Source: Oleiagrimonas sp. C23AA
Lineage (GTDB): Bacteria > Pseudomonadota > Gammaproteobacteria > Xanthomonadales > Rhodanobacteraceae
NCBI RefSeq assembly: GCF_011759385.1
Contig: NZ_JAARLY010000002.1
Coordinates: 466,053 to 530,052, forward strand
Length of the DNA: 64,000 nt
Direction: 5' to 3'
The notes under the pieces were generated by a model. It did not search any database. It was not told where the DNA came from and worked only from the letters and a program-made list of their open reading frames with translations. This document shows, in pieces, positions 1 through 8,471 of this stretch. A program made the position numbers and the translations under genes. Within the stretch, counting starts at the first letter, position 1. Each line of letters opens with the position of its first letter.

Positions 1-1
1 G

Positions 2-505
2 CGACTGCAGGACAAGGTGCCCTGGCCGCTGTTCGTGCAAGGCACGGCGCCGCGGCATCAGCTGCTGGAGGATTTTCGCCAGTCAGGCGATGGCGTGTTG
101 CTGGGCGCGGCCAGCTTCTGGGAGGGCGTCGACGTGGCCGGCGAGGCACTGTCGCTGGTGGTGATCGACAAATTGCCGTTTGCCTCACCGGATGATCCAC
201 TGCTGCAGGCGCGCCTGGAGGCCATGGAGCAGGCTGGAGAAAACCCGTTCATGGCCTGGCAGGTGCCCAGCGCGGTGATCGCGCTCAAGCAGGGCGCGGG
301 CCGCCTGATTCGCGATGTGCATGATCGCGGCGTGCTGATGCTGTGCGATCCGCGCCTGACCACGCGCGGTTACGGACGCCTGTTCCTCAACAGCCTGCCA
401 CCGATGCCACGCAGCCGGGCCTTGGCCGACGTGCAGGCGTTCTTTGCCGAGGATCAGGTCGATGCCGGGGCGGCGGCAGGCGTCGCTGCCAGCCGGTCGA
501 CGTAG
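2..505 (+). CDS. ATP-dependent DNA helicase, YoaA/DinG family, C-terminal part (partial)
   Basis: This is the last 167 codons of a superfamily 2 helicase of the DinG/YoaA group, cut by the left edge of the window; the frame is open from base 2. It carries the C-terminal helicase motifs: the FWEGVD block (motif V region), VVIDKLPF, and the motif VI stretch QGAGRLIRD with its arginine finger. Family members are iron-sulfur, XPD-like 5'-3' helicases that act on damaged or R-loop-containing DNA; the Fe-S cysteines would lie in the missing N-terminal part. The short run after RLFLNSLP is typical of YoaA. manC follows 39 bases later on the same strand. YoaA is more likely than DinG, but the missing half prevents a firm choice. 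Confidence 0.85.
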   Translation, partial: RLQDKVPWPLFVQGTAPRHQLLEDFRQSGDGVLLGAASFWEGVDVAGEALSLVVIDKLPFASPDDPLLQARLEAMEQAGENPFMAWQVPSAVIALKQGAGRLIRDVHDRGVLMLCDPRLTTRGYGRLFLNSLPPMPRSRALADVQAFFAEDQVDAGAAAGVAASRST

Positions 506-544
506 CATTCTCGCGACCGTGTGGCTGTGGCAAAATACGCCGCT

Positions 545-1954
545 ATGGATATTCAACCTGTCATTTTGTCCGGCGGCTCCGGAACCCGCCTCTGGCCGCT
601 TTCGCGCGAAGGTCACCCCAAGCAATTTCTGGCCTTGACCGGCGAGCACTCGATGTTGCAGGCGACCTGGCTTCGCGTGGCGCCGCTGGTCGATGGTGGC
701 GCGCCGATCGTGGTGTCCAACGAGGCGCACCGCTTCATGGTCGCCGAGCAACTGCTGGAAGTGGGCTGCACGCCCTCTTCGCTGATTCTGGAGCCGGTCG
801 GTCGCAACACCGCGCCGGCCATTGCCGTGGCCGCGCTGCAGGCGCAGGCCGACGGCCGTGACCCGTTGCTGCTGGTGCTGCCGTCCGATCACGTGATTGG
901 CGATGAAGCCGGTTTTCGCGAGGCCGTGAGCGAGGCGGCCACGGCGGCTGGCGACGGCGCATTGGTCACCTTCGGCATCGTGCCGACGGCGCCGGAAACC
1001 GGGTACGGCTACATCCGCGCCGAGGCCGGCCAAGGCGTGCGCGCCGTACAGGCCTTCGTCGAGAAGCCCGATTCGGCGACTGCGGAAAGCTACGTGGCAT
1101 CCGGCGATTACTACTGGAACTCGGGCATGTTCCTGTTCCGCGCCTCGCGTTACATCGAGGAGCTGGAACGTCACCATCCGGACATGCTGGACGCCTGTCG
1201 CCAGGCATTGGCCAGCGGCAGCCGTGATGCCGACTTCCTGCGCCTGGACCGCAAGGCCTTCGAGGCCTGTCCATCTGACTCCATCGACTACGCGGTGATG
1301 GAAAAGACCGACGCCGCGCGGGTGCTGCCGATCAATGTCGGTTGGAACGATGTCGGTTCCTGGTCGGCGCTGTGGGACGTGGCCGAGCACGATGGAGGCG
1401 GCAATGCCCATCGCGGTGACGTGCTGGCCATCGATTGCACCAACAGCTACGCCTGGACCGAGCGCCGCCTGGTGGCGATGATCGGGCTGGAAGACGTGGT
1501 GGTGGTCGACACCGACGATGCGTTGCTGGTGGCCAGAAAGGATCAGGTGCAGAAGGTCAAGGACGTGGTCGGTTCGCTCAAGGGCAGCCAGCGTGCCGAG
1601 GCCGTGTTGCATCGCAAGGTTTACCGCCCCTGGGGCGCGTACGACTCCATCGACATGGCCGAGCGCTTTCAGGTCAAGCGCATCACCGTGAAACCCGGCG
1701 CCACGCTCAGCCTGCAGATGCACCATCATCGCGCCGAGCACTGGATCGTGGTCAGCGGGACGGCCAAGGTCACGCGCGGCGAGGAGTGCTTCATCCTCAG
1801 CGAGAACCAGTCCACCTTCATCCCGCTGGGCGTCAAGCATCGGCTGGAGAATCCCGGCAAGGTGCCGCTGGAGCTGATCGAGGTGCAGTCGGGCAGTTAC
1901 CTGGGCGAAGATGACATCGTGCGCTTCGAGGATATCTACGGGCGCTCCAGCTGA
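545..1954 (+). CDS. manC: Mannose-1-phosphate guanylyltransferase / mannose-6-phosphate isomerase
   Basis: Bifunctional type II phosphomannose isomerase/GDP-mannose pyrophosphorylase (ManC/XanB/AlgA), 469 aa, making GDP-mannose for exopolysaccharide, LPS or glycoprotein precursors. The pyrophosphorylase signature GGSGTRLWPLSREGHPKQF is at residues 9-27, followed by FVEKPD and NVGWNDVGSW. The C-terminal cupin isomerase domain carries the zinc-ligand stretch QMHHHRAEHW near residues 392-402. The ATG at 545 is chosen because MDIQPVILSGG is the usual family start; an in-frame GTG at 521 would add eight residues. No strong ribosome binding site is visible. No other nucleotide-sugar gene is nearby. 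A hairpin terminator follows. In Xanthomonas this gene is called xanB. Confidence 0.95.
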   Translation: MDIQPVILSGGSGTRLWPLSREGHPKQFLALTGEHSMLQATWLRVAPLVDGGAPIVVSNEAHRFMVAEQLLEVGCTPSSLILEPVGRNTAPAIAVAALQAQADGRDPLLLVLPSDHVIGDEAGFREAVSEAATAAGDGALVTFGIVPTAPETGYGYIRAEAGQGVRAVQAFVEKPDSATAESYVASGDYYWNSGMFLFRASRYIEELERHHPDMLDACRQALASGSRDADFLRLDRKAFEACPSDSIDYAVMEKTDAARVLPINVGWNDVGSWSALWDVAEHDGGGNAHRGDVLAIDCTNSYAWTERRLVAMIGLEDVVVVDTDDALLVARKDQVQKVKDVVGSLKGSQRAEAVLHRKVYRPWGAYDSIDMAERFQVKRITVKPGATLSLQMHHHRAEHWIVVSGTAKVTRGEECFILSENQSTFIPLGVKHRLENPGKVPLELIEVQSGSYLGEDDIVRFEDIYGRSS

Positions 1955-1976
1955 GCCCGGCACCCGTCAACAACAG

Positions 1977-2008
1977 AAAGGGCGCACCCCGCAGGGCGCG
2001 CCCTTTTT
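1977..2008 (+). terminator. Rho-independent terminator after manC
   Basis: A perfect nine-base stem (AAAGGGCGC at 1977-1985 pairing with GCGCCCTTT at 1998-2006) is followed by a T run to 2008. It lies 22 bases after the manC stop and 18 bases from the end of convergent amtB. The T tract favours the plus strand; its use for amtB would be weaker. Confidence 0.8.
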
Positions 2009-2026
2009 CGTGCCGATGAGAGGCCC

Positions 2027-3346
2027 CTACAGGTTGTAGGCGCGCTCGTCGTGCAGCGCCAGGTCCAGGCCCTGGGCTTCCTGCTCCTCGTCCACGCGCA
2101 GGCCAACGGTCCAGCCCAGCACCTTCAGGATCACGTAGGTCAATACACCACTGTAGACCACGGTGAACGCCACGCCCTTGGTCTGGATCCACAGCTGGCC
2201 GAACAAGCTGGTGACATCACCAAAGCCACCCAGTGTGGCTGAGGCCAGCGGGCCGGTAAGCAGGGCGCCGACGATGCCGGCCATGGCGTGCACGCCGAAG
2301 ACGTCCAGCGAGTCGTCATAGCCCAGCTTGTGCTTGAGCGTGGTCGCGCAGAAAAAGCAGATCACGCCAGCCAGCAGGCCCAGTACCAGCGCACCACCGG
2401 GGCCGGCGGTGCCAGCGGCCGGCGTTACCGCGACCAGACCGGCCACAGCGCCCGAAGCAATGCCCAGCACGCTGGGCCGGCCATGCCTGATCCACTCGAT
2501 CACCATCCAGCCCAATGCGGCGGCGGCGGTGGCTATCTGTGTGACCAGCATGGCCATGCCGGCCGAGCCGTTGGCGGCCACCGCCGAGCCAGCGTTGAAG
2601 CCGAACCAGCCCAGCCACAGCATGCTGGCGCCAACCAGGGTATAGCCCAGGTTGTGTGGTGCCATCGAGGCATTGGGGTAGCCCTTGCGCTTGCCGATCA
2701 CCAGGCAGGCGATCAGGCCGGCGATACCGGCGTTGATGTGCACCACGGTGCCGCCGGCAAAGTCGAGCACGCCCCAGCCGCCCAGCAGCGAGCCGGCACC
2801 ACCCCACACCATGTGCGCCATCGGCGCATAGACGAAGGTGAACCACAGTCCGGTGAACCACAGCAGCGCGGTGAATTTCATGCGCTCGGCAAAGGCGCCG
2901 ACGATGAGCGCCGGGGTGATGATGGCGAAGGTCATCTGGAACATCACGAACACGCTCTCAGGCACGGTGCCGGAGAGGGTCGAGGGCGTCATACCGGCCA
3001 GCATGGCCTGGCCCAGGCCGCCGACAATCGAGTGCCAGTTGACTACGCCGGCCTGCATGCCAGTGGTGTTGAAGGCCAGGCTGTAGCCGTAGATCACCCA
3101 CAGCACGCTGACCAGCGCGGTGATGGCAAAGCACTGCATCAGCACCGACAGCAGGTTCTTGGCACGAACCATGCCGCCGTAGAACAGCGCCAGGCCGGGA
3201 ATGGTCATCATCAGCACCAGCGCGCAGGAGGTCAGCATCCAGGCAGTGTCACCGCTGTCCAGCGTGGCTGGTGCCGCGCAGGCGGGCAGGGCGGCCAGGG
3301 CCAGTCCCATGGCGGTGCCGGTTCGGAAAAGATGGCGAAACGTCAT
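2027..3346 (-). CDS. amtB: Ammonium transporter AmtB
   Basis: Amt/Rh-family ammonium channel of the inner membrane, 439 aa, conducting NH4+/NH3 at low ammonium. A signal peptide ends near residue 24 (ALPACA-AP), then about eleven hydrophobic helices follow. The pore twin histidines appear in context as GGTVVHINAG and DVFGVHAMAG. The ATG at 3346 is preceded by GAGG; an upstream in-frame start at 3385 would run into the end of glnK and would spoil the signal peptide. glnK lies 28 bases upstream, the standard glnK-amtB pair in which GlnK plugs the channel when nitrogen is plentiful. Both should be read from the sigma-54 promoter at 3779-3794. Confidence 0.95.
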   Translation of the reverse strand: MTFRHLFRTGTAMGLALAALPACAAPATLDSGDTAWMLTSCALVLMMTIPGLALFYGGMVRAKNLLSVLMQCFAITALVSVLWVIYGYSLAFNTTGMQAGVVNWHSIVGGLGQAMLAGMTPSTLSGTVPESVFVMFQMTFAIITPALIVGAFAERMKFTALLWFTGLWFTFVYAPMAHMVWGGAGSLLGGWGVLDFAGGTVVHINAGIAGLIACLVIGKRKGYPNASMAPHNLGYTLVGASMLWLGWFGFNAGSAVAANGSAGMAMLVTQIATAAAALGWMVIEWIRHGRPSVLGIASGAVAGLVAVTPAAGTAGPGGALVLGLLAGVICFFCATTLKHKLGYDDSLDVFGVHAMAGIVGALLTGPLASATLGGFGDVTSLFGQLWIQTKGVAFTVVYSGVLTYVILKVLGWTVGLRVDEEQEAQGLDLALHDERAYNL

Positions 3347-3374
3347 CGTTGGCAATCCTCGTCTGCTGGCGCGC

Positions 3375-3725
<351 letters not shown>

Positions 3726-3778
3726 TCATGGAATGGTGGTGGTCACGGCGTCACAGCCGCGCGGTCGAATAGCGGTGG

Positions 3779-3794
3779 TGCAGAAGCTGTGCCA
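3779..3794 (-). promoter_or_regulatory. Sigma-54 (RpoN) promoter for glnK-amtB
   Basis: Read on the minus strand, TGGCACAGCTTCTGCA matches the -24/-12 consensus TGGCACG-N4-TTGCW with the exact GG-to-GC spacing; only the G after CAC and the first T of TTGC differ. The predicted start is near 3768, giving a leader of about 55 bases before glnK. Confidence 0.75.
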
Positions 3795-3867
3795 CGCCTC
3801 TTGGGTATGACTCAATCGTTTTTATTCATGTGTTTACGCTGTGAAGCATATGGACGAAAATTTAGTT

Positions 3868-3917
3868 TGCACGGCTGTGGTGCAATTTTGATTGCTGCGT
3901 TGCACCAGGCTGGAAGG
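3868..3917 (-). promoter_or_regulatory. Tandem NtrC-like enhancer sites
   Basis: Bases 3868-3884 read TGCACGGCTGTGGTGCA, a 17-base dyad (TGCAC-N7-GTGCA) matching the NtrC consensus. Bases 3901-3917 begin TGCACCA and keep TGG in the second half, a one-armed match. The two centres are 33 bases apart, about three helical turns. They lie about 108 and 141 bases upstream of the predicted sigma-54 start, the arrangement known for NtrC at E. coli glnA. The second site is the weaker call. Confidence 0.65.
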
Positions 3918-3935
3918 TGGGTCTGTGGTGAAGAA

Positions 3936-3973
3936 TTGACCGCGGCCAAGCTAATCCGTACCATTTTGGTACG
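3936..3973 (+). promoter_or_regulatory. SUF operon promoter with overlapping Rrf2-type operator
   Basis: TTGACC (3936-3941) and TACCAT (3959-3964) are separated by 17 bases, a sigma-70-like promoter. A perfect inverted repeat CGTACCA-TTT-TGGTACG (3957-3973) covers the -10 and the predicted start, leaving about 22 bases to the regulator ATG. Its position fits an operator for the adjacent Rrf2-family protein, that is, autoregulation. Which regulator binds is inferred. Confidence 0.65.
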
Positions 3974-3995
3974 TTTTAGAACGGCTCTTCGTCCC

Positions 3996-4448
3996 ATGCT
4001 TCGCGTCAGCCGCTTGACCGACTACGCCACGGTGGTGATGACCTGTCTCGCCGCCCGACCTGACGACGTGCTCAGCACGGCGCAGATCGCCGAGGACGCC
4101 CGTCTGGAATGGCCCACCGTCAGCAAATTGCTGAAGTCGCTGGCGCATGCCGGCCTGGTGGAGTCGTTCCGCGGCGTCAATGGCGGCTATCGGCTCGCGC
4201 GCGCGGCCGAATCGATCAATCTGGCGCAGATTGTCGAGGCGATGGAAGGGCCGATCGGGATGACCGAGTGCAGTGTCAGCGCCGGCCAGTGCGAGCGCGA
4301 GTCGCATTGTTCGGTGCGTGGCAGCTGGCAGCACGTCAGCTCGGCTCTGGATGGTGCCCTGCGTGGCGTCACCCTGGACCAGTTGTCGCCGCCGGCCCAG
4401 CGCACCGGGTCATCCAACCTTGGAACTTTGACGGAATCCACGCCATGA
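3996..4448 (+). CDS. Rrf2-family SUF system Fe-S cluster regulator
   Basis: Winged-helix transcription factor of the Rrf2/IscR family, 150 aa. The DNA-binding region occupies roughly residues 1-65. Cys92, Cys99 and Cys105 (ECSVSAGQC then HC) match the three-cysteine cluster-ligand pattern of this family, so it probably senses Fe-S status through a [2Fe-2S] cluster. It heads the suf operon, and its TGA overlaps the sufB ATG (ATGA), implying translational coupling. [11 protein letters not shown] is the usual family start; the frame stays open much further upstream but that part is non-coding in character. The palindrome over its promoter suggests autorepression. The family is often called SufR, but it is distinct from cyanobacterial SufR. 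Confidence 0.88.
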   Translation: MLRVSRLTDYATVVMTCLAARPDDVLSTAQIAEDARLEWPTVSKLLKSLAHAGLVESFRGVNGGYRLARAAESINLAQIVEAMEGPIGMTECSVSAGQCERESHCSVRGSWQHVSSALDGALRGVTLDQLSPPAQRTGSSNLGTLTESTP

Positions 4449-5914
4449 GCAGCGAACGCAGCGACATCTCAGCCACGCTTCGCGACAACGCCGAGGTTGC
4501 CGAGGCGCTGTCGCGCCGCTACGGCGCCGGCTTCATCACCGATATCGAGACCGACAGCCTGCCGCCGGGCCTCAACGAGGACATCATCCGCGCGCTGTCG
4601 GCGCTCAAGCACGAGCCTGAGTGGATGACCGAGTGGCGCCTGGACGCCTACCGGCACTGGCTGACCATGCCGATGCCGCACTGGGCCAAGCTGAAGATTG
4701 CGCCGATCGACTTCCAGGCCATCAGCTACTACGCGGCGCCGAAGAACCGGCCCAAGTCGCTGGACGAGGTCGACCCCAAGCTGCTGGAAACCTACGACAA
4801 GCTGGGCGTGCCGCTGCACGAGCGCGCCAAGCTGGCCGGCGTGGCAGTGGACGCGGTGTTCGATTCGGTCTCGGTGGGCACCACCTTCCGCAAGGAACTG
4901 GCCGAGGCCGGGGTGATCTTCTGCTCGATGAGCGAAGCCATCGCCGAGCATCCGGAACTGGTGCGCCAGTACCTGGGTTCGGTGGTGCCGACCGGCGACA
5001 ACTACTTCGCCGCGCTCAATTCGGCAGTGTTCTCCGATGGCTCGTTCGTGTTCATTCCCAAGGGTGTGCGTTGCCCGATGGAGCTGTCCACGTATTTCCG
5101 CATCAACGCCGGTCATACCGGCCAGTTCGAGCGCACGCTGATCATTGCTGAGGACGAGGCCTACGTCTCGTACCTGGAAGGCTGTACCGCGCCGATGCGT
5201 GATGAAAACCAGCTGCATGCGGCGGTGGTCGAGCTGGTCGCGCTGGAAAAAGCGCAGATCAAATACTCCACCGTGCAGAACTGGTATCCGGGCGACGAGC
5301 AGGGCCGCGGCGGTATCTACAACTTCGTGACCAAGCGTGGCGACTGCCGTGGTGACGACTCGAAGATCTCCTGGACCCAGGTCGAGACCGGTTCGGCGGT
5401 AACCTGGAAGTACCCCAGCTGCGTGCTGCGCGGCGAGCGCTCGGTGGGCGAGTTCTACTCGGTGGCGCTGACCAACAACATGCAGCAGGCCGATACCGGC
5501 ACCAAGATGATCCACCTCGGCAAGCACACCAAGTCGAAGATCATCTCCAAGGGCATTTCGGCCGGCCGCAGCTCCAACGCCTATCGCGGCCTGGTGAAGG
5601 TGGAGAAGGGTGCCGAGAACGCGCGCAACTACACCCAGTGCGACAGCCTGCTAATTGGCAAGCGCTGCGGCGCGCACACCTATCCGTACATGGAAGTGAA
5701 GAACCCCAGCGCGCAGGTCGAGCATGAGGCCACCACCTCGAAGATTTCCGATGAGCAGATGTTCTATTGCCGTTCGCGCGGCATCGGCGAGGAAGATGCG
5801 GTGTCGATGATCGTCGACGGCTTCTGCAAGCAGGTGTTCAAGGAGCTGCCGATGGAGTTTGCGGTCGAGGCCAAGAAGCTGCTTGAGGTATCACTGGAAG
5901 GCGCGGTGGGTTAA
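4445..5914 (+). CDS. sufB: Fe-S cluster assembly scaffold SufB
   Basis: Scaffold subunit of the SufBC2D complex, 489 aa, on which Fe-S clusters are built from persulfide sulfur and iron in the cytoplasm. The C-terminal beta-helix core holds [15 protein letters not shown] with Cys408, in the context of the E. coli SufB cysteine that accepts persulfide, and it ends with [14 protein letters not shown], the conserved tail. The ATG overlaps the stop of the regulator gene. The next gene starts four bases after the sufB stop, so all suf genes are probably on one message. Confidence 0.97.
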   Translation: MSSERSDISATLRDNAEVAEALSRRYGAGFITDIETDSLPPGLNEDIIRALSALKHEPEWMTEWRLDAYRHWLTMPMPHWAKLKIAPIDFQAISYYAAPKNRPKSLDEVDPKLLETYDKLGVPLHERAKLAGVAVDAVFDSVSVGTTFRKELAEAGVIFCSMSEAIAEHPELVRQYLGSVVPTGDNYFAALNSAVFSDGSFVFIPKGVRCPMELSTYFRINAGHTGQFERTLIIAEDEAYVSYLEGCTAPMRDENQLHAAVVELVALEKAQIKYSTVQNWYPGDEQGRGGIYNFVTKRGDCRGDDSKISWTQVETGSAVTWKYPSCVLRGERSVGEFYSVALTNNMQQADTGTKMIHLGKHTKSKIISKGISAGRSSNAYRGLVKVEKGAENARNYTQCDSLLIGKRCGAHTYPYMEVKNPSAQVEHEATTSKISDEQMFYCRSRGIGEEDAVSMIVDGFCKQVFKELPMEFAVEAKKLLEVSLEGAVG

Positions 5915-5918
5915 GCCG

Positions 5919-6269
5919 ATGCTCTACCTGGCCACCAAGTACGCCATCACCGCAGCTGTAGTGGTCGCCGTTTCCGAGATCGCCAAGCGCAGCGGGCGGC
6001 TGGGGGCGCTGATAGGCGCCCTGCCGCTGGTGGCGGTGCTGGCGCTGCTCTGGATGCGCGTCGAGCGTGAGGATGCCGCCAAGATCGGCAGCTACGCCTG
6101 GTACACGTTTTGGTATGTGATCCCGACGCTGCCGATGTTCCTGGTGTTTCCGTCGCTGTTGCAGCGTTTCGGCTTCACCGTGGCGATGCTGGCCTTTTGT
6201 GTTGGCACCGTGCTGATTTTCCTGGCTTTTGCCCTGGTGCTCCGCCGTTTCGGCATCCAGTTGCTGTGA
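5919..6269 (+). CDS. DUF3147-family membrane protein in the suf operon
   Basis: A 116-aa inner-membrane protein with four predicted hydrophobic segments (about residues 5-22, 32-48, 63-82 and 92-112) and a short basic loop VEREDAAK after the second. It resembles DUF3147 proteins, whose function I do not know. It sits between sufB and sufC with four bases to sufB and 35 to sufC, so it should be co-transcribed with the cluster machinery. No metal-binding cysteine or histidine motif is visible, which argues against an Fe-S or iron-binding role; a transport or membrane-anchoring role would be speculation. Confidence 0.8.
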   Translation: MLYLATKYAITAAVVVAVSEIAKRSGRLGALIGALPLVAVLALLWMRVEREDAAKIGSYAWYTFWYVIPTLPMFLVFPSLLQRFGFTVAMLAFCVGTVLIFLAFALVLRRFGIQLL

Positions 6270-6304
6270 AGGGCGCCGCCAGTTTTTTTGAATCCCCATT
6301 TCCC

Positions 6305-7090
6305 ATGCCAGATATGACCATGCTGACCATCGAAAACCTCCATGCCCGCGTCGAGGGCAAGGACATTCTCAAGGGCCTTTCGCTGACCATCGGTCCGGGC
6401 GAAGTGCACGCCATCATGGGGCCCAACGGTGCCGGCAAGTCCACGCTGGGCAATGTGCTGTGCGGCCGTGACGGCTACGAGGTCACCGAAGGCTCGGTGC
6501 TGTTCGAAGGCAAGAACCTGCTCGAGCTGGAGCCGGAAGAGCGCGCCGCTGCCGGCGTGTTCCTGGCCTTCCAGTATCCGGTGGAAATTCCCGGCGTGAA
6601 CAACACCTACTTCCTGCGTGCCGCGCTCAATGCCCAGCGCAAGGCGCGTGGCGAGGCCGAGCTGGATTCGATGCAGTTCCTGAAGATGGTGCGCGAAAAG
6701 CTCAAGGTGATGCAGATCTCCGATGATTTGCTGCATCGTGCCGTCAACGAAGGTTTTTCCGGCGGCGAGAAAAAGCGCAATGAGATTTTCCAGATGGCGC
6801 TGCTGGAGCCGAAGCTGGCGATACTGGACGAGACCGACTCGGGCCTGGATATCGATGCGCTCAAGCAGGTGGCGCAGGGCGTCAACTCGCAGCGCGACCC
6901 GGCGCGTTCGTTCCTGGTGATCACCCATTACCAGCGTCTGCTCGACTACATCGAGCCGGATTTCGTGCACGTGCTGGCCGATGGGCGCATCGTCGAAAGC
7001 GGCGACAAGACGCTGGCGCACAAGTTGGAAGCACAAGGCTACGCCTGGCTTGCCGAGCACGGCGAGCCGGCCGGCGCAGGAGCGGCATGA
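6305..7090 (+). CDS. sufC: Fe-S cluster assembly ATPase SufC
   Basis: ABC-type ATPase of the SufBC2D complex, 261 aa from this start. Walker A is GPNGAGKST (residues 39-47), the signature is FSGGEKKRNE (near 151-160), Walker B is LAILDETDSGLD, and the switch histidine is in VITHYQ. ATP hydrolysis drives the conformational change of SufB-SufD that exposes the assembly site. In-frame ATGs at 6305, 6314 and 6320 compete and none has a clear ribosome binding site; MLTIENL at 6320 is nearest the family start. The stop overlaps the first codon of sufD (ATGATG), consistent with coupled synthesis. Confidence 0.96.
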   Translation: MPDMTMLTIENLHARVEGKDILKGLSLTIGPGEVHAIMGPNGAGKSTLGNVLCGRDGYEVTEGSVLFEGKNLLELEPEERAAAGVFLAFQYPVEIPGVNNTYFLRAALNAQRKARGEAELDSMQFLKMVREKLKVMQISDDLLHRAVNEGFSGGEKKRNEIFQMALLEPKLAILDETDSGLDIDALKQVAQGVNSQRDPARSFLVITHYQRLLDYIEPDFVHVLADGRIVESGDKTLAHKLEAQGYAWLAEHGEPAGAGAA

Positions 7091-8415
7091 TGGCCACGCC
7101 GTTCGTCGAGGCCATGGCCGAAGGCGCCGCCCAGGCGCTGCCAAGCCTGCCCGGTGCCCAACTGACCTGGCTGGATGCGGCGCGGCGCGAGCAACTGCAG
7201 GCGTTTCTGTCCGAGGGCCTGCCCGGTCCGCGCAGTGAGGCTTTCAAATACACCTCGCTGCGTGCGCTGGAACGCCGCGCGTTCGCGCCGATCGACGCCG
7301 ATGCCGGCGAGCATGCCGTGGACGCGCAAGCGCTGGCCTTGCCGGGCGTCGAAGGCCCGCGGCTGGTGTTCGTCAATGGTGCGTTTCGTGCCGATCTTTC
7401 GCAGCTTGATGGTCTTCCCGAAGGCGTCACGTTGGAGCCGCTGTCGCAGGCGCTGGCCGGCGATGCCGAGCCGTTGCGCTTTTTCCTGACCCGCCACTGG
7501 CAGGCGCCGGGCGATGCCTTTGCGCGCCTGAACGCGGCGCTGGCCTCCGATGGCGTGGTGTTGCGCGTGGCCGCCGGCACGCAGGTTGCTGCACCGGTGC
7601 ACGTGGTGCACATGGGTACCACGGCAGCGAGCGACGTGGCCTGGCATGGCCGCCACATCATCGAGCTGGGCGAGGGCGCCCGTCTGTCGCTGATCGAGCA
7701 GCATGCCGCCGGCGAGGCGCACAGCCATTTCGCCACCCAGGTCACCGACGCGGTGTTGCGTGAAGGCGCCCAGCTGGACTGGCTGATGGTGCAGGAAGCG
7801 GCCAGCGGCGCGACGCTACTGCGGCGCACCGGCCTGCGTCTGGATGCGCGTTCGCGCGTCACGCTGCATGCGCTGGAGCTGGGCGGCGGATTGGTGCGCC
7901 ACGAACTGGGCGCAGACCTGGTCGGTGACGGCGCACAGCTGGAAACGCGCGGGGTGTTCATACCGCGCGCGCGTCAGCATCAGGAGACGCGCCTGGATAT
8001 TCGCCATCAGGCAAAAAGCACGGCCAGCGACGCGCTGTGGCGCGGCGTGGCCGACCAGCGCGGCCGCGGCGTGTTTCATGGCGCCATTACCGTTGATGAA
8101 GGCGCCGATGGCACCGATGCCGCGCTCAGCAACAAGAACCTGCTGCTGTCGCCACATGCGGAAATCGACACCCAGCCGGTGCTGGAAATCTACGCCGACG
8201 AGGTCACCGCGGCGCACGGCGCCACGGTTGGCCAGCTCGACGAGCGTTCGCTGTTCTACCTGCGCTCGCGTGGCATTGGGTACACGCAGGCGCGCTCGCT
8301 ACTTACGTTGGCGTTCTGCCGCGCCGCGCTCGATAGCGTGGCCAACGAGGCGCTTCGCGAGCATTTGAATGGCCGTCTGGTGGCGCAGCTGCCGATCGAC
8401 GCCGACGCCCGCTGA
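7087..8415 (+). CDS. sufD: Fe-S cluster assembly protein SufD
   Basis: SufB paralogue that forms the SufB-SufD heterodimer on SufC, 442 aa. The C-terminal core reads LLLSPHAEIDTQPVLEIYAD, then TAAHGATVGQLDE, whose histidine lies in the context of the conserved SufD histidine at the SufB interface, then LFYLRSRGI. The N-terminal helical part is variable, as usual for SufD. It overlaps sufC by four bases; a second ATG follows immediately. sufS starts 56 bases downstream. Confidence 0.95.
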   Translation: MMATPFVEAMAEGAAQALPSLPGAQLTWLDAARREQLQAFLSEGLPGPRSEAFKYTSLRALERRAFAPIDADAGEHAVDAQALALPGVEGPRLVFVNGAFRADLSQLDGLPEGVTLEPLSQALAGDAEPLRFFLTRHWQAPGDAFARLNAALASDGVVLRVAAGTQVAAPVHVVHMGTTAASDVAWHGRHIIELGEGARLSLIEQHAAGEAHSHFATQVTDAVLREGAQLDWLMVQEAASGATLLRRTGLRLDARSRVTLHALELGGGLVRHELGADLVGDGAQLETRGVFIPRARQHQETRLDIRHQAKSTASDALWRGVADQRGRGVFHGAITVDEGADGTDAALSNKNLLLSPHAEIDTQPVLEIYADEVTAAHGATVGQLDERSLFYLRSRGIGYTQARSLLTLAFCRAALDSVANEALREHLNGRLVAQLPIDADAR

Positions 8416-8471
8416 GTTCGCCACTGCCGGCCGCCCGACCACCGTTCGATTGACCTTTGCCCGGACCCTTG

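Noticed and set aside
185..1963. A 592-codon open frame opposite the helicase end and manC
   Set aside because: Shadow of two real genes; histidine/arginine-rich composition and no family match.
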